A stretch of DNA of 64,000 nucleotides from Dillenia suffruticosa (lineage: Eukaryota > Streptophyta > Magnoliopsida > Dilleniales > Dilleniaceae). Shown piece by piece: positions 8,904 through 20,927 of the stretch. The stretch spans positions 34,846,261-34,910,260 of the forward strand of contig JAVTVX010000012.1 of the NCBI GenBank assembly GCA_033439265.1. The letters are read 5' to 3'. The translations under genes and the position numbers were made by a program. The number at the start of each line of letters is the position of its first letter. The first letter of the stretch is position 1. A model generated the notes under the pieces. That model was not told where the DNA came from, ran no database searches, and saw nothing but the letters and a program-made list of their open reading frames with translations.

Positions 8904-11323
8904 ATGGTATAATTTATTAGTCCATCTTACTTTTGTATTGATGGGTAATTTTCGGTTTTACAAGTTTTTGGCTGTTTATCCTTTAATTGTTTCGTTTTTC
9001 ATGCTGTTAGACTATAAGATGTTCATTTAGTGTCTTGAATGCCTTGTATAAATATATTTTAACATTTGCATCGTGTGGTGAGTTTCATCCTTTTTGTTAG
9101 TTTTTGGATGTTTGTCGCCTAATTTCTTTATTGCTTAGTACTGCTAAAGAGTGTGAATCTTACCTAATTTCTTCATTGCGTTGCTAACTTTAGTCCTTTA
9201 GAAAGTTTTTGGCCTGTTACTCTATTATTGTAGTGAGGATCATGCGTCTTTATAGAGGATCATACTACTTGCATAGCTGTTCAGAAGGTGTAGTTGTAAA
9301 AAATCCCGATAATACGAAATAACAAAGGGTAAAGATCAACCTGATGTACCAAGTTGAATTATTGGTTGCTTATATTACTTGGTTGCATGTATGGATTCGC
9401 GAGGCCATTAAAATGTAATTCTTCCCTTAAAATTGTCCCCACAGGACATAACGAAACCATAGTCCCCCGTGCTTCTTTGATATGAACCAAACATTTTTTA
9501 ACAATGAAATCTTGCAGGCTATAGGTGCTCTTTTGTGTCTTTTCATCATAGCAGTATGGGTGGCCCAAGTGTTTGTGGCCTTATTTTCCTGCATAACATT
9601 CCACAGGCCCCTTTACCTGCTGTAGTTCTGAATAAACATGGATGTTTTCTTTGAATGGGTCATTTCCAAGAAATATCATCCCAAAATTTAACTCTATGCC
9701 TGCCCCAATTTTAAGCTTACATAATTCTAAAGCTTTTTCCCATTTGTTTTAATATTCCTTCCTATAATTTCTGCACTGATGTTCTGACAAAAGTTAACAA
9801 CTACACAGACTTCCAGTCCATCACTCAGTCCCTCTTCTTGTCTTACCCGTGCAGCCTCAAGTTTGATTCTTGAACTAGTAAGTATCTGTTTGCAACTAAA
9901 AAAATTGACTCCCTTTTTGGTAGCCTTGCTTGCATGACAAGATTCATCTCTTAGTTCAAGTCTTGAGGTTCGTTCTTTATTTTTTATGATGGTTCATGTC
10001 CAAATGTTTCCTTAGTTTACTGTGATGAGTAATGATATCAACTTGGCAGGTCCCAACATAAATCTAAAAAAATGAATGCGATATCAACAGGACAGATGTA
10101 AGGGGACCTACCCCATTAAATCCATGCAGTATCCCCCCATATCCCATTCTTAGATCTATCCATGGATATCAACTTTGTTCGTGTGAATGCACTTGATTCT
10201 AATAATTTTGTGCAAGTGCTTGTGACAGGGAGTTCTCCAGTTGTATAAATCTTATGTTTAGAGATAAATGTTTCAATTTCTTTATTGCAATTGGTTTCTT
10301 TTCCAATACCAAGAATGCATGCCATGGATGGGGTTGTGGCATTGGTTGCCTCTTTGCACTAAGGGGGCAATCTTTGAAAAACTAAAATTGCATTGGTGAT
10401 GCTCATAGTAGAAGGGGGGATTGGGGTTGTTAATTATTAGGGAAACAATTAATGTCGCTCAATAAGTTGTTATTGCTTTGATCCTTGCTGCACCAGTTGT
10501 TGTACCTTGCATCCTCTGTTAGATTAAGTTATTGGAAGTATGGGCATGGATGAAGGTATGTGATGTGGATACAATTGCTAGGCAAAATTCAGATAACTAG
10601 GGTACTATGTAGTTATGATGAAAATTATATATATGCATATATATATGTATGTATATTTGATAAAATGGATCATGGATCATTGAGATCAAAATTTGTCTCT
10701 CGTCTCCAACTCTCTGTCACTACGCAATATGTGTTGTCTGTCTCTTCCCTTTTTCTTCTGCTCTAAGTTTGCTCTGGGATCAAACCCTAAACCAGAAAGG
10801 CTCTAATTAAGTGGCTATGTTCTAGGTTTGTCTGTTCTTCCCTTCTCTGATCAATTTAGACCTTTTATTATAGTTTTTGACCACAACCTTTCAGATTTTA
10901 CACTTTAAACCCCACCCCCAAAAAAACATGATTCCTCTCCTCAGCTGTCTACTGGACTTATTCTACGTGTATAAATCCTATTCCTTGTGTATCTTGAATT
11001 TAACATAATAAAATGATGCCACATTGATGTGTATTTGAAATATATCCTCTTGCATTGATTTGCATCGATAGTGGCAAGTGGGCATTTTTGGCGTATCTGT
11101 GCTTTCTAGACTGAGTTAGGAGAAACATCAGAAGTTGTGGGTCAGCTACAGATGAAAGATGTTTGTTGGGATAGAGACCTTTGATTTGCTGAATACTCTT
11201 TTCAACAATCCCCATACCCCCTCCCTCAAACCCCACAAAGAAGACCAAAAAAGAAAAAAGAATTAAGATTCCGTGTCCCCCCTTGATTTTCCTCATTTCC
11301 TGCTGCTGGAAGAAGCAACTGAT
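8904..11323. other. eIF3d 3' flank, no recognisable gene
   Basis: This stretch is less AT-rich than the spacers further right and looks like transcribed, intron-like sequence. The eIF3d 3' UTR probably ends near 9050. Around 10700-10820 there is a leader-like stretch rich in CT with AAACCCTAAACC. Frames at 9359-9568 and 10116-10325 (minus) resemble nothing I know. A weak SINE-like tract with TTTGATTCTTGAAC lies near 9840-9900. Confidence 0.35.
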
Positions 11324-12723
11324 ATGAGCTTAGATTTGCTTGGTGAGAATTATTTATTTTGTTCTACTATTGTCTGTTTTTTAATATTGGTCATTTGTTC
11401 ATTAGATATCATGGTTTGTCTAAGGATTCTGACTCATTCTTACATCTAGGGTTGGGTGGGTTAATTTTGGTCTGCCATGTATAAACCTCCAAATTAATAT
11501 AGGGTTGGGAGAATGAAAGCATTTTCTTGCTTAAGGCTTAGGGGCTGTTTGGATTTGGAAGGTGGAAAGAGTCCTGCTAGACTAGAGACACAACCCATAT
11601 ACTCACTAAACTGCAGACTTTCTGCCTAAATGCTTATGACTAGTGCTGGCTGATTACTACTTTCAAAAAAAAAAAGAAAAATCCCTTTACATTTGCTTCA
11701 TACAGATCACTTGACGTTTAGCTTTTGTGCTTCTTCTAGGAAAGACCAACAAATCCCCATCATTGCCAAATCAAGAAAAGATAGAGCAGATGTATTACGT
11801 ATGACTGCATCACTGTTTGTCTAATTGCTGGTGAAATGATTTCTGGTTATTATGCTCTGCAATTCCTGCATTTTCTTGCTTAGTGCTATGCAACTTATCC
11901 TTTTTCACTGCCTAATTCCTGGAGAGCCCAAAAAAATAAAAAAGCCATTGTTTCTACATGGAGTCCCCACCTTGTATATTCCTATCGAACTATTTGTTTT
12001 ATTCCTTTGAATTGTTGTGGGCTGTGGGCACTGTTTATGGGATTGTGATGCTTTTGACCATAAAAACAATTTAGGTGTTTGTTCTTCATGAAAATTTTGA
12101 AGGACTTTGATGGTTTTAAAATGCCAAGTAAATGGCTGAAGACTTGCACTGTCAAATATCAGGCAAAGCAGTTTTTATAGTGTCTCTGCTGTGGTCTTTA
12201 TACCTTCTAGCTTTTTTAGATTTTTCTGTTTATTTTTGAGTAAAATGTTGGACATATAAAGCATGCAGAACTTGAAGCGCCCCAACTCTCTACTTCTTTT
12301 CGTTATATGTTTGAAAAGCTTGTCTGTTCTTTGTTGGTGTTACATCATGCTATTAGCCAAATATATAATTACTGTGATCATTGTAGAATCATAGAATCAT
12401 ATTCACTTATTTATTTAAATTTCAGATGATGATGATAAAGGTCGCAGTGAATGTAAGTATGATGAGAGAGAATCAATTGGACTTTGCTGCGGACTTCAGG
12501 CTAGTTCTTGCTTCCTTTGGTACTAAGTGCAACTTGTTTCACTTGTATGAACAGTGCTCTTTTTTATGTCAGTTTTCCCTTTGCCTTAAGCTTTGCTGGT
12601 ATCGGGAGTATGGATTCTCAAGAGATGGAATTGAAAGTTTTGATACTACATGTTTTTCATAAATTTTTCAGAATTTTGATGGACCGGTGTCTAAATTTAA
12701 AGATTCTGACTTCTTTTATTCGA
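11324..12723 (+). other. Possible spliced transcript of four short exons, unidentified
   Basis: Four segments bordered by good splice sites can be joined without a stop: 11324-11342 (starts ATG, donor GTGAGA), 11740-11798 (acceptor TTCTAG, donor GTATGA), 12426-12452 (acceptor TTTCAG, donor GTAAGT) and 12672-12723 (acceptor TTTCAG, donor GTATGT). The joined peptide would start MSLDLLGKTNKSPS and later read NFDGPVSKFKDSDF. I recognise no family, and the third exon would be only 27 bp. With so much freedom in choosing sites this could be chance. It could also be a non-coding RNA or the remains of a gene lost beside eIF3d. Confidence 0.2.
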
Positions 12724-13492
12724 GTATGTGAGGCTGGTTTCTTGTCCCCCTGGGATAGCACCTCTATTGACCTTCTTTTTCTTCTGATCCTTTTTATTCT
12801 TTTCTAATAATTCGGTGGATTGATCATGAATGATCCTAAGAGGGGAAAAGTGAACCTAGTACTGATTTTTGCGTTCTTTTTCATTTTTTTTATCTTTCGT
12901 TCTAGGGCTTGATTGTTAGTCCATAGGTTATTTGAATCATGGCATGCCATCTTAGCAACCACGAGCTCCAATCGAGGGGAAAAAAATGACTGCGAGCATT
13001 AGTGCTCTTGGGGCTCATGGTTGCTAGGTTGATGTATCGTGATTTGGCGACCTTAGCAAGGTTTTTGTTGCAACTGGAGAAAAATTGAGCCCTCATTTTC
13101 ATGATTGGAGTGATGTGAAGAAAACGACTCCTTCCAAGGGTATTGACCATGGAATTTAGCTGGGTTAGATACTTAAGTTTTTGAGTTATTATTTTGACAT
13201 AATAGTTGAATTTTTTAATTAAAAAGATAACCTGGATAAGAATTACATTAGTTTAGTATAAAGCTTGATGAAAAGGTTTATTTATACTGTGATCTTGTAA
13301 AAGATTGTTTGGATAATTGTTTTTATTCCTCATGTCATGGTTGAAAGCTGCGCTTGCAAATATTCAAGGCATTTTTACCTTAAACGATTACTATATTGCC
13401 GCATGTCTCAATGCTTATGCACTCATCTTTTATCCCTTTAATATGTACTTTCCTATTCTCTCTCCCTCCCCAATGTTCTGTTGCACACGTGC
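12724..13492. other. Unassigned sequence
   Basis: Mixed-composition sequence with no recognisable product. The stretch 12902-13150 is open on the minus strand for 82 codons, but it resembles no family I know and has no leader or splice context that supports it. Confidence 0.3.
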
Positions 13493-13540
13493 GCCCGCCC
13501 ACACACACACACACTCTCTCTCTCTCTCTCTCTCTCTTTC
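13493..13540. repeat. Compound (CA)n(CT)n microsatellite
   Basis: A CA tract runs directly into a CT tract of about 27 bp. It lies in non-coding DNA. Confidence 0.85.
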
Positions 13541-16203
13541 TGTGTACAAACGCTAATTAGTTTGGTGACATCCTAGAGTGAGTTTAGTTGTGGTTTTGTC
13601 ATTGGCAAATGTCTTACGTATTGGACAACCAGTGTCGAAAAATTGAATGATAGAAAAAGCACAGTGGTAGCAAACATGAGATCATAGCCACTTTTGAAAT
13701 GATAAATTACACGAACATGTCATTAGTACTAATATTTATTATAGGATAATTTGTATTGCTTTTATTCCTTTGTTTGGGAACGCTACTATTTCCTCCCATG
13801 TTGTATTCGGGTTGAATTTTGTATTCTGAACTTGCAGGAAAAGAAGACCCCTTTTCCCTTTTCCCTTTTCCCATTCGAAATGCTGCTTAGATGCTTAAAA
13901 CTACCGTGGTTAAAATAAAACTATATGGTATTAAGATTCTAGTCTTTATAGTATTAAGACTCTATGGCGGAAAATCGCTAATACTAATCCGTTGAGTTTG
14001 AATCTTGACAGTGGAAAAACAATTATCGGGAGATTTAGTCTCTAAATTAGGTCTCACAGTTATTTAAACTGAATTAGTCAGATTTTTAGAAAAGTGATTA
14101 AATAAAAAATATAATACTAATCCCAATGAAAAAAGAATATTAGTACTAATCCTAATGAAAAAAGAAATTGTTTTGTTTGGAAAAACCTACGTACGGCATC
14201 AAGTCCTTTTAGAAGGTGTGGAAGTTAATCAAATCGGGTAATTCTTATCCAATTCTTGATGGAATTAAAAACTCTATCGTGATTAATTCTTCAATGATTA
14301 ATCTGAGCTTTACTTGGACTCTGTCATTCCCGATGATGAACATTTTAGGTACGAACTTGGAGAGATGATGATGTTGGTGCCGAAGAAGAAGAAGTGCATT
14401 TTTGTGAGAAACTTCTGACGAGTGGTGGGAATTTAGTGGATGACAATGTTGAGGTTGAGGATCGGCTTCTTGAACCTTCTTTCTTGAGATGATCAAAGCA
14501 CTCTCTGTTTTCTCTCTCAACAAAAGAGTAGAAAAAAAAATGGGGGGCTTTTACTCGATCAACATATCCACCAAGCCCCGATTGAAGCCATTTACATTTC
14601 ATGGCTTTTACCGGGAGTAGCAGAAACATCAACCCCAAGTCCCTTCATCTTTATGGGTGCTGTGTTAAAACTTTTGAGTTCTTTAACGATATTAAATTTT
14701 TTTAATTAAAATCTCAAATCCAAGTATTAAAAATAAAAAACAAACACGAGTCGGTTTTTAAATTGGATTCTATAATTACTCGAAACGAATTAATCAGGTC
14801 TCTCAACATCAATAGTCAAATTAAATAATAAAAAAGGTCAAAATCAAGTGAAGCTGCATCATAATAGCACAAAATATTCAAATGTTTATCACCCATTTTT
14901 TGAGGAATGAACTTATATCTTAAATATAAGTGAATTTTAAAAGTGTAGAAAAGAAAAAAAAAAGGGGGAAAAAATAATGTCTTCACTTTAGCAATCAATT
15001 TATGTTTCGTCCTATGATAAATTAAATAAATCTCATATCTTAATTTCTCTTTTTTTAATTATTTTTTTAGTTGTTGAAATTAAGGTTTGAGCCGTGAATG
15101 AATATATTCCTTTCAACATAAAAACGAACGTTGAGGAATCAACATTTACTTCCATACATACAATTCTCTATACGCTATCACCTTAGGGTCAGAATTAAAC
15201 CATCCTTGCTTTGCATAGACCAGACTGGATTGCTTGTCCTGCAAGCATCCATCGGACTACCCTATTTAGAATAACTGAAATTTCTCTCTCTTCTGTTTAA
15301 TTTAATTACTCTACATGGCTTTTCCCTTTTTGTCTCCGGTACATCTTTATTTCAAGCTGACTTATGGTGTGTTAATGTTTTCTTCTCTCTCTTTTTTTTA
15401 CTAATTTAGTTTGATCATCTGCGAAAATTTTATTTAAAAAACACTTTTTTCAAATAGATTTTTTTTACTCAATTTCGAATCTAAAATTTAATTAAAAAAA
15501 CTTAACATCTCATCGTAATCTCTCTCTCTCTCTCTCTCGCTTGGCAACAAAATAAGGCTAAAATTCGAATTTGGGAGCCGTTGAGATAATAGTTTGAAGC
15601 CATGATTTTTGGAAAAGTTATTTGTGGGGTTTGTTGACATTAATTGATCAACATTAAAAAAAGGGTTAGCTAACATAATTTTGAATCACTATTTATAAAA
15701 CCAACTTGCACAATTGAAAATTGAGTTAAGAAAAGAAAGAAAAGTAACAAAACTTTTATGTTCAATTTTGATTTCCACCTTTGAAATTGTAAGGATATAA
15801 CATGTCATAAATAATTTGATGAAGGTTGAAAATGTTTGGAGATAGTAACTCTTTGTCGAGTTTAGCATGCATTGTTTTCCCTTATTTTATTAATTGATGA
15901 ACTCTTAAAATAAAAACTATCCGATCAGAGTGATTCAGTAAAAAATCAAATTGATCGAATTTCACGTATTATCATATATAACATGTTAAAAGGTTGAAGT
16001 TATTATAATGGTAGTATTTGGCAACTTAGTAACATTTGATTGGCACATTATATTTTTATAGGAATTAAAAAAAAAACAACAAATTACACAATGATAACAA
16101 AACCAATAGAATATGTATTTTTCTCAATTTTAATAGAATTTTCTTTAATTTCAACATAAAAGAAATTTTAAACAATTATGAATATCGTGACTTCTGAAAT
16201 ATC
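13541..16203. other. AT-rich spacer with diverged SINE-like copies
   Basis: Two stretches, about 13970-14120 and 14650-14830, carry the phrases of the window's SINE family ('actgaattagtcagat', 'cgaattaatcaggtctc', TTTGAATCTTGACA as a B-box relic) but are heavily mutated. The segment 14245-14640 is open in two frames on the minus strand and rich in His and Ser; I cannot identify it. A (CT)n tract lies at 15519-15538. Confidence 0.4.
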
Positions 16204-16610
16204 TGATAAAAATTCTACAGAGAGAATTGACATAGTTGAAAGGATGACACGCATGAGTCCATATTTTTGGAGGAAAAAAAAAAAGAAAACACGCACGAGC
16301 CAACCCTAAACGTAGGTTGACTCAATTGGATGTGGAGTTGAGTATCCTTAAACATGATCGAGATTTGATTCCTATTGAGAGTATCAGATTCTTATGTGTA
16401 TGGAGTATTTTTTGTAAGGAGACTCGTCATCTGAAAAGAGTCATTCTAATAATTGATTTGAATTAATCGGGTTAAAATTTTAAATATCGGATGATGTATA
16501 AGATATGATAAAAAATAAAATAAAAGCGATACAGAGAGGATCGGCGACGTTGAAAGGATGACACGAACAAGTCCAAATTCGTGGAGAAAAAAATTAAAAA
16601 AAAAAACCAC
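16204..16610. repeat. Direct repeat of about 85 bp flanking a SINE-like copy
   Basis: The phrase 'gttgaaaggatgacacg' followed by a 'gagtcca' block and an A-rich tail occurs at about 16204-16290 and again at about 16505-16600, roughly 308 bp apart. Between them (about 16318-16506, plus strand) lies a SINE-like body with the phrase 'gatttgaattaatcgggtt'. The layout fits either a local duplication or an insertion with flanking duplication. Confidence 0.5.
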
Positions 16611-19180
16611 AATGAATAGCCAAAACCAACCACAGAACAACTTAACCAGGGTTTAAATCTAACCATTCATCATTGCCTAAAAACAAGTTCCCACTCCCAT
16701 AGGGTTAGCATTTTTTTTTTCAATTACAAAAACATTTTTTTATTAAAAGAAGAAAGCAAAACTATAGAAAAGTGTACGGATTTTGTGCGCATCAGACGAT
16801 GCGTGTGAAAACCAAATAGCCAAAATTAGGCTGGAGGAGAGAAAAGGAAGCATATTTTTAATTAAGGTGAGACCGTGTGATTGTTTGTTTAAACTTTTTT
16901 GTGAGTCTTTTAAATACGGATAATCCTTTAAATTTAACCCTGGAGTAGATGTTGCTTAACAAAATAAAATGTCCAAATTAGGCCAGAGGAGAGTAAAGAA
17001 GAAATATTTTCAACTAACACGAATTAAATAAATCAACAAGATTTATCTACCTTTGAAATGTTATTAAAATGTTTTCACACTTTAAATTAATTAATATGTA
17101 CATAAAGTTCTTTTTTTTTATATATATTTTTACATCTTTTTATATTTAATAAATTATTTATTTAATTATAATTATAATTTTTATATTATTTATTAATAAT
17201 CATATATTTAATCATTTTAAAATTTTATTATAAAATATAAATATTTTATTATATCTATAAAATAATTAATATTTATATAAAATTTTTTATATTTATACAT
17301 TTATTTACATTTCCATCTCCTACATCCCACAAAATATTATTTTTCGATATTGCTTTATATCTATTTTCATTTTTCCTTTTAATGGAACCAGATCCATCTA
17401 TGGGTTAAGAAATCATTGGAAAATGACCCCTAAATGTTACATTTATTTTTTTATTTTTAAATATGGAAAATTTTTTAAATTTTATGTAGACCCTTACTTG
17501 ATAAAGCATAAAAATGGAATAGGAGCATTTTTCTTCAAAGCCTGTGGTCCCTTCCTCCATTATCACTGCACTTGCACTGCTACTACTGGTGCATTATTTC
17601 TTTTTTTTGTTTTTATAATCAGTATTTAGATTTTATCTGATTAATCTGATTCGAATACTATAAGATTCATTTTAAGGATCGACTCTCTTATATCTTTTTT
17701 TATAATTTATAAAATTTAAATTTGAGATTTTATCATCCGAATAAATTTACTCTACTAGAGCATTATTAATGAGAAGCAGAATTGGATTCACCTCTCGCTT
17801 TCCCGCCCTTTTTCTGGGTCATGGTGAAGCTTAGGATACTTGCATCTGCAGGAAAGCATCAATATGGGGTATTGATTAAGTCTGACTTTTGAATAAAGTT
17901 TGGTGGGTTTCCATTCTTTTATTTATTTTTTATTGGGAAGAGCATAATTTAAAAAAAAAAATTAAGACTACCGGAGCAAGTAATGATGATCGAGAAGGAG
18001 AAATCAAATTTTTCATTTTTTTTGATCGAAGAGAACTCAAGCAAGTGTGGTTCAACTCTGTTTTTCTCTGTTTTATTTCTTTCTATTTGTAATTTTTTTC
18101 ATATGTAAAGAAGATATATATTTTTTTTATAAAATATATAGGATTTTTTAAAGTAAACTTGAATATAATGCGAATTGAATCTAAATTTAACCTCTTCAAA
18201 TAAAATATGATATTTATACATCTAAAAGTTTTCAAAATTTTATATTCACACACTTTGGAATTCTTCCAAAAAAAAAAAATTTGTTTGTGTAATGCACTTT
18301 CAGAAATTTATCCAAATACCGATATCTAATTGGTTCAATGATCAGACGTTAATATCTTTTAAATAATATTTTAGATTCAGATTTTATGTATAAATAAAAT
18401 AGATATCGAAAAAGTTTTGTCTCATAAGGGTCAAATTGATTTCAAATCAGATTCAATTGGTTCGACATGGTTAGACGGTCTATAAAAAAAAAATTTATAT
18501 AAATTATAATAAATTTTGTAATTACAGGGTACTTCAGAATGACTGTGGCCACGTATTCATTTTTAAATAAATGACTGTAATTCAAAATCAAACTGAGCAT
18601 CTGGTAAAAACCCTATTATAATGTCCAGAAGGGTCAATACAACGGTGCTCTCCTCCCCATTTTTTTGGCTAAAAATAATAATTAAAAGAAAGATGTAAAG
18701 AAGTTCAGTTTTGTACATGGACATTTTCTCTTAGAATTGATTCATTCAAACAAAACCAAACCCAAGAATTTTTATTACTCGTTTGAAAAATTGAATTTAG
18801 ACTAATTATGTAATTTTTTAATAAAAAATTATTAATATAATGCTAATTTTATAAAATATATTAAAAATTAATTTAAACTTCTCTAAATTGACTTAGTTCC
18901 ACGTTGGACCTAATAAAGCATATAAGAAACACTTAACATAAGAAGAAATTGGTCATCAACAAATATTTGATTTAGTGAAATAAAATATTAAAAATTTTAA
19001 TTAAATTTTATATTTAAAATTTAAAAATAAAAAATATTATATTAAGACAATTATTCTTTTAAATAAGATTTTATAAATATTCGAGGGGAGGGGTTAGCTG
19101 TCGTGTAGAGGAAAAACTTTTAAGGATAGGAATCCGAATAGAGAGAAGGAATCACAACCCCTGTTTCCAAACACCCCATA

Positions 19181-19221
<41 letters not shown>

Positions 19222-20120
19222 GTCAAATGACCCAGATTGAATCTCATTGACAATTTCTCCTCCAAAGTGGGACCGCAATCCTTCCCACGGTGGAAATTCC
19301 AAGCATCGCCAATGGCTCATTAACACTTGGAAAAAGTCCGCAAAACTCAAATCCCACTCTCACCTTCCCCGGCGCCGGGAACCACACGCTAAAACATAAC
19401 CATTATATTTTATTAATTATCAAAAACACCACCATACTAATAAAATTTTAAATAAAAAGATAAACACGAAAAAAAATCCTTCATTAAATTAGATTTTATA
19501 AATATTTTAATCAAATTAATTATATTTTTAAATACCGATGTTCAAATATTAAAAAAATAAAAAAAATTGGATAACCCACAAACATTGCTATTGTTATAAG
19601 TCTCATGGGGCATTTTAAAAACTGTCACTTAATTTTAATTTTTCGTATTTATCTCTATTATATTTTTGATTGCTTATTCTATTTATAAGATTTTTTATTA
19701 AAGTAAAATTGTTATATAAAAAATACTAAATTAATATTATATAAATGATTTGATGTTATGAAAATCTAATTCAATCTTAATTTTTTTCAAATATTTTATT
19801 TATTCCTCTACAAAATTAATTATGAAGGGTGTTATTGTGTAAATAAAAAAGGATAATAATAAATATGAATAATACTAAATAAATAAACTTTTGCCTTTTG
19901 TTAGAACTTCCCTGTGGGTAAAGAATTCTTATCGCTTGGCTTGGATGTAGATCAATACCCATAATGAGAAATGTGAGAATTCTTTACACAACTTGAAAGC
20001 TTGCTGGCGAAATATCGTTGGATCGTGTAATCACGCGCTTCAAAGCAAGTGGTGCCTTTTAGCCCAAGTCCCTCCAAAGAAACATTTCTTACCGAACCAA
20101 AGAAAAGAACATTGAAAGTC
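16611..20120. other. Very AT-rich spacer, no gene seen
   Basis: The interval 17090-17340 is almost pure A/T. SINE-like relics occur at about 17620-17760 (minus) and 18315-18493 (plus, ending in an A run; it holds 'cagattcaattggttcgac'). A (CT)n tract is at 19183-19216. Reading frames are short and low in complexity. From about 20050 the sequence becomes the VQ gene promoter and leader. Confidence 0.5.
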
Positions 20121-20216
20121 CCAAATGCCAAAGTCTTCATATCATCTCTCGTTTCCTATCTGAATCAGAGGTTCCTCTCTCCCTCTCTCTCTTTTTCTCT
20201 ACTTTCAGACCCATCA

Positions 20217-20927
20217 ATGGAAACCTCTCCAAAACTACAAGAAACCCAAAACCCATCTCCAAAAAGCAGCACAAGTAGTAGTGGTAGCAGCAATGGGATA
20301 CCCCAACAACAACAACTACTGCAATCACCAAAACCAATCTCAAGATCAGAACCCAACAACCCGTACCCGACAACCTTTGTTCAAGCCGACACTTCCTCAT
20401 TCAAAAAAGTAGTCCAAATGCTCACCGGATCCTCCGAAACCACCAAAAGCCTCTCCACCGGGAAACCCATTTCCGGTGACTCTCCGGCGACCACCCACAA
20501 CAAAAGCTCAATACCACCAATCAAAACGCTCCCAAAGAAGCAAACAAATTCACAACAAGGTTTCAAGCTGTACGAGAGAAGAAACTCAATGAAAAACCTT
20601 AAATTGAGTCCTTTATTGCCTGGATTTGTGCAGAATAATTCTGGGTTTTCGCCTAGGAAGCCAGAGATCTTGTCTCCTTCATTGCTTGATTTCCCTTCTC
20701 TGGTTTTGAGCCCTGTGACTCCATTAATTGCAGACCCATTTAACAGATCTCCGTCTTCATGTTCAAGTGCTGTTGTAGTTGATTCCTGTGCTGAAGAGAA
20801 AGCGATTGCGGAAAAGGGCTTTTATCTGCATCCTTCTCCGGTTACTACTCCGAGAGATTCAGAGCCTAGATTGCTTCCTCTGTTTCCTGTCACTTCTCCT
20901 AGAGTTTCAAGTTCTTCCTCCTCTTGA
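20217..20927 (+). CDS. VQ-motif protein, VQ4/VQ13-like (MAPK-substrate type)
   Basis: A plant-specific transcriptional cofactor, predicted nuclear; VQ proteins bind WRKY factors. The intronless frame gives 236 residues from the ATG at 20217. I chose this ATG over one 56 codons upstream because the upstream part reads like a CT-rich leader and family members begin with this MET-S/P-rich stretch. The VQ motif FKKVVQMLTG (FxxxVQxLTG) is at residues 62-71, preceded by the family signature NPYPTTFVQAD (48-58). About ten Ser/Thr-Pro sites are spread along the chain, as in the MAPK-phosphorylated VQ subgroup. The tail RLLPLFPVTSPRVSS is also typical of that subgroup. The Arabidopsis VQ4 and VQ13 genes lie beside RALF4 and RALF19, as I recall; here a RALF gene is the next gene, about 6.8 kb away and convergent. 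Confidence 0.93.
   Translation: METSPKLQETQNPSPKSSTSSSGSSNGIPQQQQLLQSPKPISRSEPNNPYPTTFVQADTSSFKKVVQMLTGSSETTKSLSTGKPISGDSPATTHNKSSIPPIKTLPKKQTNSQQGFKLYERRNSMKNLKLSPLLPGFVQNNSGFSPRKPEILSPSLLDFPSLVLSPVTPLIADPFNRSPSSCSSAVVVDSCAEEKAIAEKGFYLHPSPVTTPRDSEPRLLPLFPVTSPRVSSSSSS

Noticed and set aside
14245..14638. His/Ser-rich overlapping minus-strand frames
   Set aside because: Two registers are open at once. There is no domain or splice support, and the region is flanked by SINE relics.
20049..20216. Upstream in-frame ATG that would add 56 residues to the VQ protein
   Set aside because: The extension encodes a CT-tract product, and family members begin at the MET-SPK type start at 20217.
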